Notes: generated by a model from the sequence alone, not told the origin. Counted from the stretch's first letter, positions 34,239 to 43,156 are shown. The stretch: 64,000 nt of DNA from Thermoplasma sp. Kam2015 (GCF_003205235.1 NZ_QJSM01000018.1:1-64000), one strand, 5' to 3'. A program made the numbers and translations.

Positions 34239-34694
34239 TTATAAAGCATTATTTTTGGCAGCTACCTTCATCTTGCAATATGCGTATAGTGCATCATATG
34301 CAGGAAACTGTAGTTTTATATTTTCCAGATCATCTCTTGCAATTTCCCTGAATCCCCTTGCCAGCGCCTTCATTCCTGGGCTTTCTGGAGGGGGGTTGTC
34401 GATCTTTGCATCAGCGCCTCTGACTATCCTCGCAAGCTCAAGGAGAGCAGGATCCCGCAGGTTATACTTTTTGATAAACGCGTCAAAACTGACTCGTTCT
34501 TCATTTCCTTCCCTGAAATGCGTCAGTTCTACATTTTCGACATCGAATGGCACGGCATTAAGTTCTTTAGCTCTTTTCAATACTTCCTGAGGCGGAACAT
34601 AGATAAATTCAGCATCAGGATCAATGAACCTTTTTATCAGCCAAGGGCAGGCAATTCTGTCCACCATAGCTCTTTCTCTTGTTATCCATTTCAT
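34239..34694 (-). CDS. ChrB-type chromate-resistance domain protein
   Basis: A 151-residue protein corresponding to the C-terminal domain of bacterial ChrB (Chrome_Resist family). The family start MKWITRERAMVDRIACPWLI is complete, followed by KRFIDPDAEFIYVPP and ELTHFREGNEERVSFDAFI. In bacteria ChrB regulates or supports chromate efflux, and standalone versions often lie near rhodanese or transporter genes, which are not seen here. The region between two IS605 remnants suggests that it was acquired with them. The function in an archaeon without an adjacent ChrA is unknown. Confidence 0.85.
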   Translation of the reverse strand: MKWITRERAMVDRIACPWLIKRFIDPDAEFIYVPPQEVLKRAKELNAVPFDVENVELTHFREGNEERVSFDAFIKKYNLRDPALLELARIVRGADAKIDNPPPESPGMKALARGFREIARDDLENIKLQFPAYDALYAYCKMKVAAKNNAL

Positions 34695-34890
34695 AATTAT
34701 GATTAGGGATCATGCATATTTAAAGGAATGTTATGATTCTTGAGAAGCCATAAATCCCAATAGCTTTCGCGATCATATATGCGTGGTATTCCACTGGAAT
34801 ATTCAACATAGAATTTTGCAAGATTTATAATAATATAGCTTGTGCAGTCCGAATTCACGCCTGTGGTTATAGCGATATATAGCTTCTACG

Positions 34891-34961
34891 GATGTTCGGA
34901 GAGGCAGAGGTCTCTCCGATGAAGGGAAGCCCCGATGCTTTAGCTTAGGAGTAGCTCACTT
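34891..34961 (+). mobile_element. Solo right end of an IS200/IS605 (TnpB) element
   Basis: The stretch contains a hairpin with stem CGGAGAG/CTCTCCG (34897-34903 with 34912-34918) and then GAAGGGAAGCCCCGATGCTT followed by TAGCTTAGGAGTAGCTCAC. This layout is typical of the 3-prime end of tnpB elements, where the guide (omega) RNA scaffold is encoded. It aligns with the end of the tnpB remnant at 33.36-33.43 kb on the other strand. No tnpB frame precedes it. Either a passive end left by excision or a relic of a deletion. Confidence 0.6.
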
Positions 34962-35052
34962 GGATCTTCTTTGCTCATGACATATTTTTTGAATGGTATT
35001 GATATCTTAGAAAGTTATAAAGTATCCGAAGTCTCTCATGGTGATAATCTGC

Positions 35053-35421
35053 ATGGCTGAAAAAGATCATGACCGGAACAAAAACACAGAAGAAATGGTT
35101 GCAGAATTGAGATGTGAGAATAAATCTGTCAAGCAGATAATGAAAACGCTCTCATTGCGCAAAGAAGAAATTGAAAAAATGATCAAAAACTGGATCATTG
35201 AAACAGATCCTTTTATAGAAAAAATGGTGAAGGGAAGAAAGGTATCATCATCGCCCGATGTCAATAAGATATCTCAACTTATCAAGCAGGATATACGGGA
35301 GATATTAGATGATCCTCTTGCTCTGGATTACATCGCAAAGAAAAGATCAGATCATCATGACAGGTTCATGGACTGCATAAGGTTCAAGATCAAGCAATAT
35401 CTTGAAAAAGGATCAAAATAA
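35053..35421 (+). CDS. Small charged helical protein of unknown function
   Basis: A 122-residue, highly charged protein. NTEEMVAELRCENKSVKQIM followed by KTLSLRKEEIEKMIKNWI reads like a helix-turn-helix with a helical extension, so a DNA-binding role is possible; the second half is helical and basic, with DHHDRFMDC containing two histidines. No family is recognised. The ATG at 35053 (MAEKDHDRN) is preferred to an upstream start at 35038. Together with the ChrB gene it lies in the accessory region. Confidence 0.6.
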   Translation: MAEKDHDRNKNTEEMVAELRCENKSVKQIMKTLSLRKEEIEKMIKNWIIETDPFIEKMVKGRKVSSSPDVNKISQLIKQDIREILDDPLALDYIAKKRSDHHDRFMDCIRFKIKQYLEKGSK

Positions 35422-35467
35422 TTTAAAATAAATGAAATTTTTAACTGTTCTTAATATTCAGATTTTA

Positions 35468-38400
35468 TCATTTTATTTTCTTTCTTCTGGGTATTATAAG
35501 AGCGATGGAGACCGTTAGTATTATGCCCGCTATTATTACGGACGAGATCATTGCGATTAGACCAGTGGGATAGCTGCCAAATATGCCAGAACTTCTTACG
35601 ATCTGCGGGCCTGTCAGATGTTCAGCCATTGAAGTTATCTCAGCATGATAGGTCTTAAGATCTGATCTATAGGAAGATATCTGTGTCTGAACGGTGTTGT
35701 ATGTCGTTGAATTTATCATGCCACTGCTGTAAAGCACCTCAGCCTGCGCCTGAAGTGTATTGAGATCCTTCACACTCTGGTTAAACTGATCCATCAATGC
35801 AGCGATCAATGAAGACTTCAAAGCGCTGGATGAGGAATAACCTGTGGCAGTCGATGAATATGAGGCGATGGCTTTTTCTGCACTTGTCAGATTGTTCTGA
35901 AGATTATATACATCGTTGTAGACGAAGAATCCATATGTTGCAGATGCAGAAAGACCAGTTGGCGTGGAAACAGTGAATACCGCATAGTAGTATCCGTCGC
36001 TGAGAGATTCGGTGTTTATCTCTACATTTCCAGTTGTTCCGCTGCGCGTCAAGATCATCTGTTTGGAGCTGCTGTAAACGTTTAGTTTGCCCTCAATATT
36101 GCTACCAGGCCATGAGGAGGAATATGATATTCCAAAGGATCCAGAAACTATGCCTTTCTGGGATCCAGATATTGAGGCAGATGGATCTGGCCCAGGATTG
36201 CTAACAGGCAGCGTATAATGCCATATGATGGGGTGCTGTATATCGTATATTAGGAAGGTGAATCCGAAGAAGCTGAATGACACGCTCAGATCGTTGATAC
36301 CAGAAGCCGTCATATTCAGCATTATGGTCTGTCCGGGTGGTGGCAGGATCGTGAAGTTGAACGGTATGTAGCCATTTGATATACCGCTCACTGTGGTATT
36401 GGCCCTGCTATCGAAGAACAGCGGTGGATAGCTCACGTTAGTGTACTGGCCTGGCATGGATCCGATAGATATATTGACGTAGTTTACGTATTTCATATCA
36501 GCAAAATCTACAACTCCAGATATGTAATGCCCTGAAACGTAGTTGATGCTGGGTATGAAGTCGCCAGCCTGTGGTTCTATATATACGGTGACGGTGTTCG
36601 AGGTAAGTCCGTCGTAGGTAGCCCTGAGCTGGACTACCTGTGTGAGAAGTGTGCCGTTGGTCTCCGCAAGGAGTGCATCGGTCCAGAAGGCGAAATTGCC
36701 ACGCGCATCGGTCAGGAAGTGCCCTAAGGTGACACCCGGCGCGTAGGACGATACCGGCATCGTTGGGTCGATAAGGTAGAACTGGCTAACATTGACGGAT
36801 ATTTCTGAGACTACTGCGCTAGCTACGGGCTCCCCGTTAAGCATAACTTCCGCTGGTCCAATTCCATAGGTGTTGTAGAAGCCTGTCAGCGTTGTGGTGA
36901 ACATCGGTATTTCAACTGTTCCTGTCTCCGCAATACCTTCGGGATTCGTTACGGTCAGCACTAGGTTTCCGCTGGCCATAGGCTGTGAAACCCCAAACTG
37001 CTGGAAATCCCATGCCGGCATGACCACAGGCGAGTTCATCACCGAGACCAAGAAATAGCCGTATTCAGTTGCATTGCCCAGGAAGCTCAGCCTTGAATAT
37101 GATGGCGTATAGTTGAAGAAGCCTGTGGCATTGGGTGTTATCTGGGTCATGACGCCACCGCTGAATGCATCTATCATGTAGTTACTGCCGGCAATCGCGC
37201 CATTTGACGTCACTATCCTGAATGTATACATCTGTCCAGACGTAAGGGTTGTGAATGGGGATAGGCCAGACGGAGTCACCATCATCACGCTGAAGGCAGG
37301 ATTGATAAGCGAGTAGCCCTCCTCAGAAACCGTGCCTATAAGATCTTTAGACATTGCCGCGGCATTTATGAATCCAAGGCCCTGCAGGAAGTTCCAGCCA
37401 CTGCCGGCAGGATTGAATAAGGTCGCGTACCAGCCAGGAAGCACAGGATCGCTGGGCTCGCTGATGCTGAGGTTGAAGAGGTACCAGGAATAGTCGTTGA
37501 TGGGGCCATAATTGAAACCCTTACCTATATTTATCATATCGACGTATGGATTGGAAATTCCGGGGACGTTGGCGTTATAGGCATTGTGAGCTTCAAACAG
37601 CAGTGGATTTACATTGCCCATCTTTGGAGTCGCGGATGGAAGCATGGAAGCCTGTTCTTCTATAAGAGCCCATTCACCTGCAGTTATCGGTGTTGCAAAT
37701 GATGTACCTCCATAGAAGAGGTTCCATGTTCCGAATCCGTATATGGACATATTGAAGGCAGCCGGGCCGGATACTATTGGATCTATCAATGCTCCGGTGT
37801 CATACACGTCAAGGCCCGCTTCATACCATGGCTGCTGTTCCATAACTGATTCTCCGAAACCACCACCTATTTCTCCCTTGAAAGTACCATCGAAGCCAAA
37901 CCCGTAGCTCCAGTATGTGAAGCTGGCCAGGCCTGTCGCCGAAGCGACATACATCGGTATGGATATTCCAAATATGCTGTAGTTTACGATCACGTTAGTT
38001 AATGGGAACTCAACGCCATTCGATTCAGCGGTTGCCTGACCACCACCAACCGATGTTGCAAACGGCGACTGAGAGGGCATAGACGGTGAGGCGGCCATGG
38101 AGTTTGATCCCTCATCTCCCGAGGCAAAGAAATTAGTAACACCAACCGCGTTAAGCTGAGCAAGCAGTTCATCTTCAACCGTAACGTACATTGGTGATCC
38201 CAAGAATACTGCTTCCCATTCTGGAGCGCCGTATGAATTGCTTGTTATCGTTATGTTTGTGGCACCTGCGGTTGGTCCGAAAACTACGTTTCCGCTGGGT
38301 ATTGCAGAAACAGGATCGTTGTTGACAAGGTACTGCGCTATAAACTGATATGCATTATCGAAGCTGGAAAATTCAGGGTTAGGCACAGCTACAACGTCAA

Positions 38401-39601
38401 TGTGGGCCATAGGAGCCATGGCTGCGATATACTCTATATCCAGCTCGGTTTCCAGAGTCCATCCATAGTTGAAGCCGTCTATTATGCCGTCAAACACTGA
38501 CGGTATACCTACACCTATGTATGTGAGCCTGTCAGGAAGCTGGTTTGGATTTCCGAATACCTGCTGAGAGAACTGAGCCATATCGGACGGGATCGGGAAT
38601 CCAACCTCAATCACTGCTACGGTTATTCCCTGTCCAAGGTCGGGACTTTCGCGTATCGCATCAGCTCCGTTCCAGAGATTTTCTGCGCCGGTGAGTATAT
38701 GCATAGTGCTTGGAAATACGAACTGATAGTTGCCTAGATCAGATGGGAAGCCGAGTACCGGGCCGACAGCTACAGGCGTTGCCCACGTGTAGTTGGCATA
38801 TGTCAGGTTCTGTATGTTGTCTATTGACGGAATGTACGTCACGCCCGGGTCGTTGTTGCCAGATCCGGAACCAGCAGCAGAAACCATGGTGGGAGAAAGC
38901 CCATAGGGAAGCATAAGATCTGGCTGTGCGAAGAGACCATTCAGACCGGAGATGCCAGAGACATAATGTTCAAGATCGCCGGGGAGTTTCAGATCGCCTG
39001 TGGCAGCATAGAATGGTTGAGAATACGTGACGGAACCCTTCACAGCACTGCTGTTACCAAATAATGGATTCCAAATACCATTCGATGTGTACTGGTATCT
39101 GAAGGATTGGATCGTTGTATGGAAGGCGCTCTCAAACTGCGATACAGTTCCTGTTAGATATAGATCAAGGCGACTGGGATTTTGTGAAACATATATGCCA
39201 TAACTCTCGAAGTATTGGACAAATTCGCCGTAGACGTATGGACTCACACCAAACCTGTTGCCTATCTGCGAGGGAGTGAGAAACTGATGGTAGTAGGAAC
39301 TACTGGGATCATAGAGTCCGTTCACGTATGCCTGAATATCACCGCTGGGCTCAAGTGCAATGAAAACGCTTATAACAGCCGAGGGATCGTATGCGCTCTG
39401 ATACGGGATCAGCGAATATCCGGATGAAATGTTTCCAGTCTGCTGATTCAGTGATGATCCACTGAGTGCGATCAGTGGCTGCTCATTGGGCCCGCCCATT
39501 GTCTGCGGATTAAAACCGCTTCCGGCTACTGAAAAAGCCAGGAGAGACAGAGCAACGATCAATATCGCTCCAATCGTAAATCCTATGTTTTTCGAATTCA
39601 T
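35468..39601 (-). CDS. Giant membrane-anchored sedolisin/kumamolisin-type (S53) protease
   Basis: About 1,377 residues. A signal sequence (MNSKNIGFTIGAILIVALSL) is followed by a pro-kumamolisin activation domain (SSYYHQFLTPSQIGNRFGVS) and the S53 catalytic domain: E and D of ETELDIEYIAAMAP (about E386/D388), the oxyanion aspartate in FFASGDEGSN and the nucleophile serine (about S634) in YGGTSFATPITAGEW; GSGWNFLQGLGFINA gives the calcium site. About 600 residues of beta-sandwich-like repeats follow, then a helical stalk and one membrane helix with the basic end PRRKKIK. S53 enzymes act at acid pH; a surface enzyme degrading external protein is the natural reading. In-frame starts up to 39634 exist. 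Confidence 0.92.
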   Translation of the reverse strand: MNSKNIGFTIGAILIVALSLLAFSVAGSGFNPQTMGGPNEQPLIALSGSSLNQQTGNISSGYSLIPYQSAYDPSAVISVFIALEPSGDIQAYVNGLYDPSSSYYHQFLTPSQIGNRFGVSPYVYGEFVQYFESYGIYVSQNPSRLDLYLTGTVSQFESAFHTTIQSFRYQYTSNGIWNPLFGNSSAVKGSVTYSQPFYAATGDLKLPGDLEHYVSGISGLNGLFAQPDLMLPYGLSPTMVSAAGSGSGNNDPGVTYIPSIDNIQNLTYANYTWATPVAVGPVLGFPSDLGNYQFVFPSTMHILTGAENLWNGADAIRESPDLGQGITVAVIEVGFPIPSDMAQFSQQVFGNPNQLPDRLTYIGVGIPSVFDGIIDGFNYGWTLETELDIEYIAAMAPMAHIDVVAVPNPEFSSFDNAYQFIAQYLVNNDPVSAIPSGNVVFGPTAGATNITITSNSYGAPEWEAVFLGSPMYVTVEDELLAQLNAVGVTNFFASGDEGSNSMAASPSMPSQSPFATSVGGGQATAESNGVEFPLTNVIVNYSIFGISIPMYVASATGLASFTYWSYGFGFDGTFKGEIGGGFGESVMEQQPWYEAGLDVYDTGALIDPIVSGPAAFNMSIYGFGTWNLFYGGTSFATPITAGEWALIEEQASMLPSATPKMGNVNPLLFEAHNAYNANVPGISNPYVDMINIGKGFNYGPINDYSWYLFNLSISEPSDPVLPGWYATLFNPAGSGWNFLQGLGFINAAAMSKDLIGTVSEEGYSLINPAFSVMMVTPSGLSPFTTLTSGQMYTFRIVTSNGAIAGSNYMIDAFSGGVMTQITPNATGFFNYTPSYSRLSFLGNATEYGYFLVSVMNSPVVMPAWDFQQFGVSQPMASGNLVLTVTNPEGIAETGTVEIPMFTTTLTGFYNTYGIGPAEVMLNGEPVASAVVSEISVNVSQFYLIDPTMPVSSYAPGVTLGHFLTDARGNFAFWTDALLAETNGTLLTQVVQLRATYDGLTSNTVTVYIEPQAGDFIPSINYVSGHYISGVVDFADMKYVNYVNISIGSMPGQYTNVSYPPLFFDSRANTTVSGISNGYIPFNFTILPPPGQTIMLNMTASGINDLSVSFSFFGFTFLIYDIQHPIIWHYTLPVSNPGPDPSASISGSQKGIVSGSFGISYSSSWPGSNIEGKLNVYSSSKQMILTRSGTTGNVEINTESLSDGYYYAVFTVSTPTGLSASATYGFFVYNDVYNLQNNLTSAEKAIASYSSTATGYSSSSALKSSLIAALMDQFNQSVKDLNTLQAQAEVLYSSGMINSTTYNTVQTQISSYRSDLKTYHAEITSMAEHLTGPQIVRSSGIFGSYPTGLIAMISSVIIAGIILTVSIALIIPRRKKIK

Positions 39602-39731
39602 AAGAGACCATGAAAACATGTGATGTTCATTCAAATCCGTTATGAACGGAAAGAACTTACAGAAAATAAGCAGTAAAGTGGTATCTGAAATTCGCGCCTT
39701 TTCATTGTTTCATAGAGGATATATGAAAATA

Positions 39732-39752
39732 ATACTTACCAGAGATAAGTAT
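39732..39752. promoter_or_regulatory. 21-bp inverted repeat between the S53 protease and regulator genes
   Basis: ATACTTA-CCAGAGA-TAAGTAT is a perfect 7-bp inverted repeat with a 7-bp spacer in the divergent intergenic region. It lies just upstream of the TATA-like CATTATATAAGG of the winged-helix gene and about 130 bp before the protease gene, an ideal place for a dimeric repressor of both. Confidence 0.45.
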
Positions 39753-39797
39753 GAAGCTTACATAGGCATTATATAAGGTACTTTATTGTAATTGATC

Positions 39798-40244
39798 ATG
39801 GATCCTTCCGTTCCGCTTAAAGCGAAAGGTTCTGGGGCAGAAGCTGATCAGAAATTTGCCAATATTGCTATAAAAGGAGTTGATCATAGCATACCCATCC
39901 CATCCCATTCTTTTGACGTGGCAGTCGTGCTTAAGGATCCCTACCCATCAAAGAAAATGAAACTAAATTACATTGTTAGCAGGGATAAATTCTCTGAGGT
40001 ATACAGGGTTATCAGAACATTGATGGCTTCGGACAGGCCACTGACCAAGACAGAACTTCTGCACAGGAGCTGTATGAATTTTAGAACAGGTTCCTCTCTG
40101 CTTGTTGGAATGAAAAAGGCAGGCCTCATTGAAGAAATAAAAATAAGACACAGGATCTATATGCGCCTCACAGATCTTGGAATTCTGTTCTCACAGATGA
40201 TGGTGATCATCTCACCATTCATACTTTCCATATTTCAACCTTAG
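39798..40244 (+). CDS. Winged-helix regulator-like protein
   Basis: A 148-residue protein. Residues about 60-135 (VYRVIRTLMASDRPLTKTEL, SSLLVGMKKAGLIEEIKI, MRLTDLGILFSQ) form a winged helix of the archaeal ArnR1-like type, preceded by an uncharacterised 50-residue region and followed by a hydrophobic C-terminus (MVIISPFILSIF) that may touch the membrane. The ATG at 39798 lies about 25 nt after TATATAAGG and is preferred to an in-frame TTG at 39792. It is divergent from the S53 protease and is the first gene of the secreted-protein cluster; regulation of one or both is likely. Confidence 0.75.
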   Translation: MDPSVPLKAKGSGAEADQKFANIAIKGVDHSIPIPSHSFDVAVVLKDPYPSKKMKLNYIVSRDKFSEVYRVIRTLMASDRPLTKTELLHRSCMNFRTGSSLLVGMKKAGLIEEIKIRHRIYMRLTDLGILFSQMMVIISPFILSIFQP

Positions 40245-40396
40245 ATGTCATGAAATATCGTTTAAAAAGATGCTGATGCTTGATGATTTAAATTTCTCCG
40301 CCTTCCGGCATATCCTGAATGGAATATTTTTCTGTATGCAAGATTAGTAACGATACTACATATTATCTGTTCTTTTCGATTAAATATCATGACCGC

Positions 40397-40408
40397 TTAC
40401 TTTAATTG
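40397..40408 (+). promoter_or_regulatory. Shared dodecamer upstream of paralogue B
   Basis: TTACTTTAATTG is identical to the element in front of paralogue A (26575-26586). A small hairpin TGCTC-GAAA-GAGCA follows between it and the Shine-Dalgarno GGTGA, which is 7-9 nt before the ATG. Confidence 0.45.
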
Positions 40409-40436
40409 TGCTCGAAAGAGCAAACGGTGAAAGAAA

Positions 40437-40541
40437 ATGAATAGGAAGATGATGTTGGTATTGGTCGCAGTGGTTGCAACCGTACTGCCGGCTGTGGCGG
40501 TTGCAGACGTTCTTGTCGTTGGCTTCAGCGGCGGAACAGGA
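40437..40541 (+). repeat. 105-nt block nearly identical to 26437-26541
   Basis: The plus-strand partner of the block described for paralogue A; it covers the signal peptide and the first eleven mature residues. Three silent differences are visible. Identity ends sharply at codon 35. Confidence 0.9.
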
Positions 40542-40994
40542 CATGAAATAGGACCGGCTTTTTATGTGCAACCTGGCAGCAACTATATGGCGGCTAGTGA
40601 AGCTGCAGGTTTTAAATGGACACCTGACATGGTGAGTTCGACAGAGTTCATAGGAAATATGACCATTGGATACATGACGAATGAGACCATATATGAGGTC
40701 AATGTGCTTGACATAAACTTCACAAGTTCAACCTCAGGTACGTTTATGATAAATATCACGGTTACGAACCCATTCCCTGAAGGATCGTATATATATTTCA
40801 GCACCAGTCCTTTCGCTTCCACCGCAATTCCAGCCCATACCATGAACTTTACGCTCAGCTCAACAGCAAGCCAAACAGCACTGACATTCTCTGGTGTACA
40901 TAAGGGAGAAACCATCTACGTAGCATTCGTTATCGGTTCCGGTGCCCCAAGCACAGCGCCGTCATTCACATTGACAATGTCCGAGGCCTTCTGA
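40437..40994 (+). CDS. Secreted sequon-rich beta protein, filament-subunit candidate (paralogue B)
   Basis: A 185-residue protein with signal peptide MNRKMMLVLVAVVATVLPAV and predicted mature start DVLVVGFSGG. Sequons: NMT, NET, NFT, NIT, NFT. The body alternates strand-like hydrophobic/threonine stretches (TIYEVNVLDINFTSS, ETIYVAFVIGSG) and ends without membrane anchor or cell-wall signal. It precedes a signal peptidase gene by 117 bp and another secreted protein by 1 kb. The first 35 codons are nearly identical in DNA to paralogue A at 26.4 kb. A donor-strand filament subunit is the best structural guess; an S-layer-associated or binding protein is an alternative. Confidence 0.78.
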   Translation: MNRKMMLVLVAVVATVLPAVAVADVLVVGFSGGTGHEIGPAFYVQPGSNYMAASEAAGFKWTPDMVSSTEFIGNMTIGYMTNETIYEVNVLDINFTSSTSGTFMINITVTNPFPEGSYIYFSTSPFASTAIPAHTMNFTLSSTASQTALTFSGVHKGETIYVAFVIGSGAPSTAPSFTLTMSEAF

Positions 40995-41111
40995 GATTGA
41001 AATAGACCTATTTTCTTTTTTTGCGTATCCACCTCTGTTAGCGAAGGTTATCTATATTTTTTAATTTTTTAAATAAAAAACTATTTATTATTTGGTTATC
41101 ATGATGTCTTG

Positions 41112-41906
41112 ATGGACTTAAGGAGGATAATAGCTATTGCAGTGATCATTGGCGTAGTAATTTTTCTGACGTCTGTGACAATATATTCCGGGATATGGCC
41201 TCCAGTGGATACCATAGCTTCTGAGAGCATGACCCATTCAGACTACTGGACATACGGGACGATGAATGTCGGCGATATCGTATTCGTTAAGAGAGTATCA
41301 AGCGTTCCCGGTCCGGTCATAACCTACGTTGTTGGGCGACAAACTGGATTCTCAACATATGGCGAGTATGGAAATGTTATCCTATACAAGAATCCAGAAG
41401 GTCAGACAATAATACATAGAGCAATGTTCTATCTTTCCTGGGCTGATGGAATGCCGGTGGTCCAAGGGTTTCATAATCAGAGCTGGATGAAGGTAACTAA
41501 GATGTATATTCTGATATATGACGTTGGCTTTTCTCACAGAAATCTTGTTGTATATCTCAGAGGAATGGTTAATGAAAGTGGGTTTATTACTGTGGGGGAT
41601 TTCAATCTGGCTTACCGTGGAATATACAACTCAAGCCTGAACGCTTATGAGGCCGCAGATCAGAATGTTGGAATAACAAATGCCCCAGTAAATTCATCCA
41701 ATATAATAGGTATGGCATTCTGGGATATACCATGGTTTGGGCTCATAAAGCTCAATATTCTAAAGGCATATGGGCAATGGCCCTATTCGAACGAAGTCGC
41801 CAAAAATTCATACGATTATCTCTTTGCCTCCATCATAATAATAGCAGCTTTAATCTTCCTGCCATACAGCAAAATTTATGATTTCTATAGAAAACGTAAA
41901 AAATAA
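41112..41906 (+). CDS. Signal peptidase I-like protein of the Ser-His-Asp (SipW/Sec11) type
   Basis: A 264-residue membrane protease. Helix one is IIAIAVIIGVVIFLTSVTIY, box B ASESMTHS gives the nucleophile S39, NVGDIVFVK is box C, IIHRAMFYL gives H102 (a lysine in the bacterial housekeeping type), and ITVGDFNLAYRG around D163 is box E. A second helix near the C-terminus (YLFASIIIIAALIFLPYS) and a basic tail RKRKK end it. SipW/Sec11-type enzymes often process a few dedicated substrates; here it lies between two small secreted proteins. An extended middle region of about 60 residues between box D and E is longer than usual. Confidence 0.85.
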   Translation: MDLRRIIAIAVIIGVVIFLTSVTIYSGIWPPVDTIASESMTHSDYWTYGTMNVGDIVFVKRVSSVPGPVITYVVGRQTGFSTYGEYGNVILYKNPEGQTIIHRAMFYLSWADGMPVVQGFHNQSWMKVTKMYILIYDVGFSHRNLVVYLRGMVNESGFITVGDFNLAYRGIYNSSLNAYEAADQNVGITNAPVNSSNIIGMAFWDIPWFGLIKLNILKAYGQWPYSNEVAKNSYDYLFASIIIIAALIFLPYSKIYDFYRKRKK

Positions 41907-42030
41907 ACCACATAATACTTATAGAGATTTGGAAATACAGTTTCAATCCACGATAACTTATCATAATTACATATTTATTTAATATTAGTAATATTTATAT
42001 TCAGCATTGCATTGTTTATATTGTACAAAT

Positions 42031-42636
42031 ATGAATTCCGGTTTAAGAATCATGTTCTCGCTCTTCATAATTCTGATTGCGATAGCGCTTATAGCTATAC
42101 CAGCCGAAGGCGACGTCATGATAATATCTCACGCAAATGGAAACGGATTCCTCGTGCAGAAGCCGATCATCATAAATCTCACCAGCAATGCGACTGAATA
42201 TAAAGGGGCCACATTTGTATGGACTATAGAAAACGGTACTGTTTCTGGAAATTATATCAACATAACTGGTGTACTAAGAATCCATGTAAATTGGAACGTT
42301 TCTAACACAGATTATTTTCTCAACATACTATCCATAGGAAATGGCCTGGATAAAAATGCCTCGTTCAATCTTACGCTCGATCAGATAGCAAAGCAGGCGA
42401 ATAAAGTTCTCAACAGCAGCGAAACATCAGCTCTTTCCGTGTATATCAAGGAAGGCTATCAGAGCGAATCTTCGCTAGGTACTATAATTTACAATCAAAC
42501 TCTGGAAGGCCCGTTCAATATGCAGTATCCAAATTTCGTACCCTATTATATTGGTTTTTACTATGAAAAACCACCAGATACGAATAACAGCGTGGGTCAA
42601 TACCTTAATTTCACATTTAATTTTGTGTATGTATGA
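42031..42636 (+). CDS. Secreted sequon-rich protein, distant paralogue C
   Basis: A 201-residue protein with signal peptide MNSGLRIMFSLFIILIAIAL and predicted mature start DVMIISHANGNG, which parallels DVLVVGFSGGTG of A and B. About eleven NxS/T sequons are present (for example NLT, NAT, NGT, NIT, NVS, NQT, NFT), cysteine is absent, and the protein ends on the strand-like NFTFNFVYV. The ATG at 42031 is chosen over an in-frame TTG at 42007. It sits 124 bp after the signal peptidase, on the same strand. Likely a minor subunit or cap of the same structure, by inference. Confidence 0.72.
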   Translation: MNSGLRIMFSLFIILIAIALIAIPAEGDVMIISHANGNGFLVQKPIIINLTSNATEYKGATFVWTIENGTVSGNYINITGVLRIHVNWNVSNTDYFLNILSIGNGLDKNASFNLTLDQIAKQANKVLNSSETSALSVYIKEGYQSESSLGTIIYNQTLEGPFNMQYPNFVPYYIGFYYEKPPDTNNSVGQYLNFTFNFVYV

Positions 42637-42757
42637 GTTAGACAGAACAAAATTTAAATTCGCGATTGGTGAAGACATTGATCCCAAAGTTTTAATCGAT
42701 CAAAAACGTCTATACCAATGGAAACCTTTATAAATATTCTTATGGTATTTATATACG

Positions 42758-43156
42758 ATGACTATTGCTGCTATTTCAATCTCAAATTCAGTTGATGAAA
42801 AGATTGATCGATATCAAAAGGTATTATGGTTAAAGCAACAAAAAAATGTAAGATATGCATGGCGAGGTGAGTTGCACCTCCATCATAAGTGGAATCCATA
42901 CCCCGTAGCGGATCTGATGGAAAAAACTCCTGGAATATGCAAAGTGAAAAATGGATCACTGGATATACCAGTTAAAGTATGTGGGAATAAACCCGAAAGC
43001 ATAAAGGATTTGAAATCAACTAACGTTTGCATCCTGAATAATGTTGATCTGGCTTTTTTAAATGATACATGCTCGTATAGAAAACTATTCTTCGGAATGA
43101 ACATATGGTGCATAAACTGCTATTCATCATTACGAGGTAGTGCCTTTGAATCCTGA
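42758..43156 (+). CDS. Cysteine-containing small protein of unknown function
   Basis: A 132-residue product with seven cysteines, including WCINC near the C-terminus, and no signal peptide. Support is positional: TTTATAAATA at 42727-42736 is centred 26 nt before the ATG, the ideal leaderless spacing. Its stop overlaps the next gene by 17 bases, suggesting coupling. I recognise no family. The alternative is that this is an untranslated AT-rich leader of the membrane-protein gene. Confidence 0.5.
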   Translation: MTIAAISISNSVDEKIDRYQKVLWLKQQKNVRYAWRGELHLHHKWNPYPVADLMEKTPGICKVKNGSLDIPVKVCGNKPESIKDLKSTNVCILNNVDLAFLNDTCSYRKLFFGMNIWCINCYSSLRGSAFES

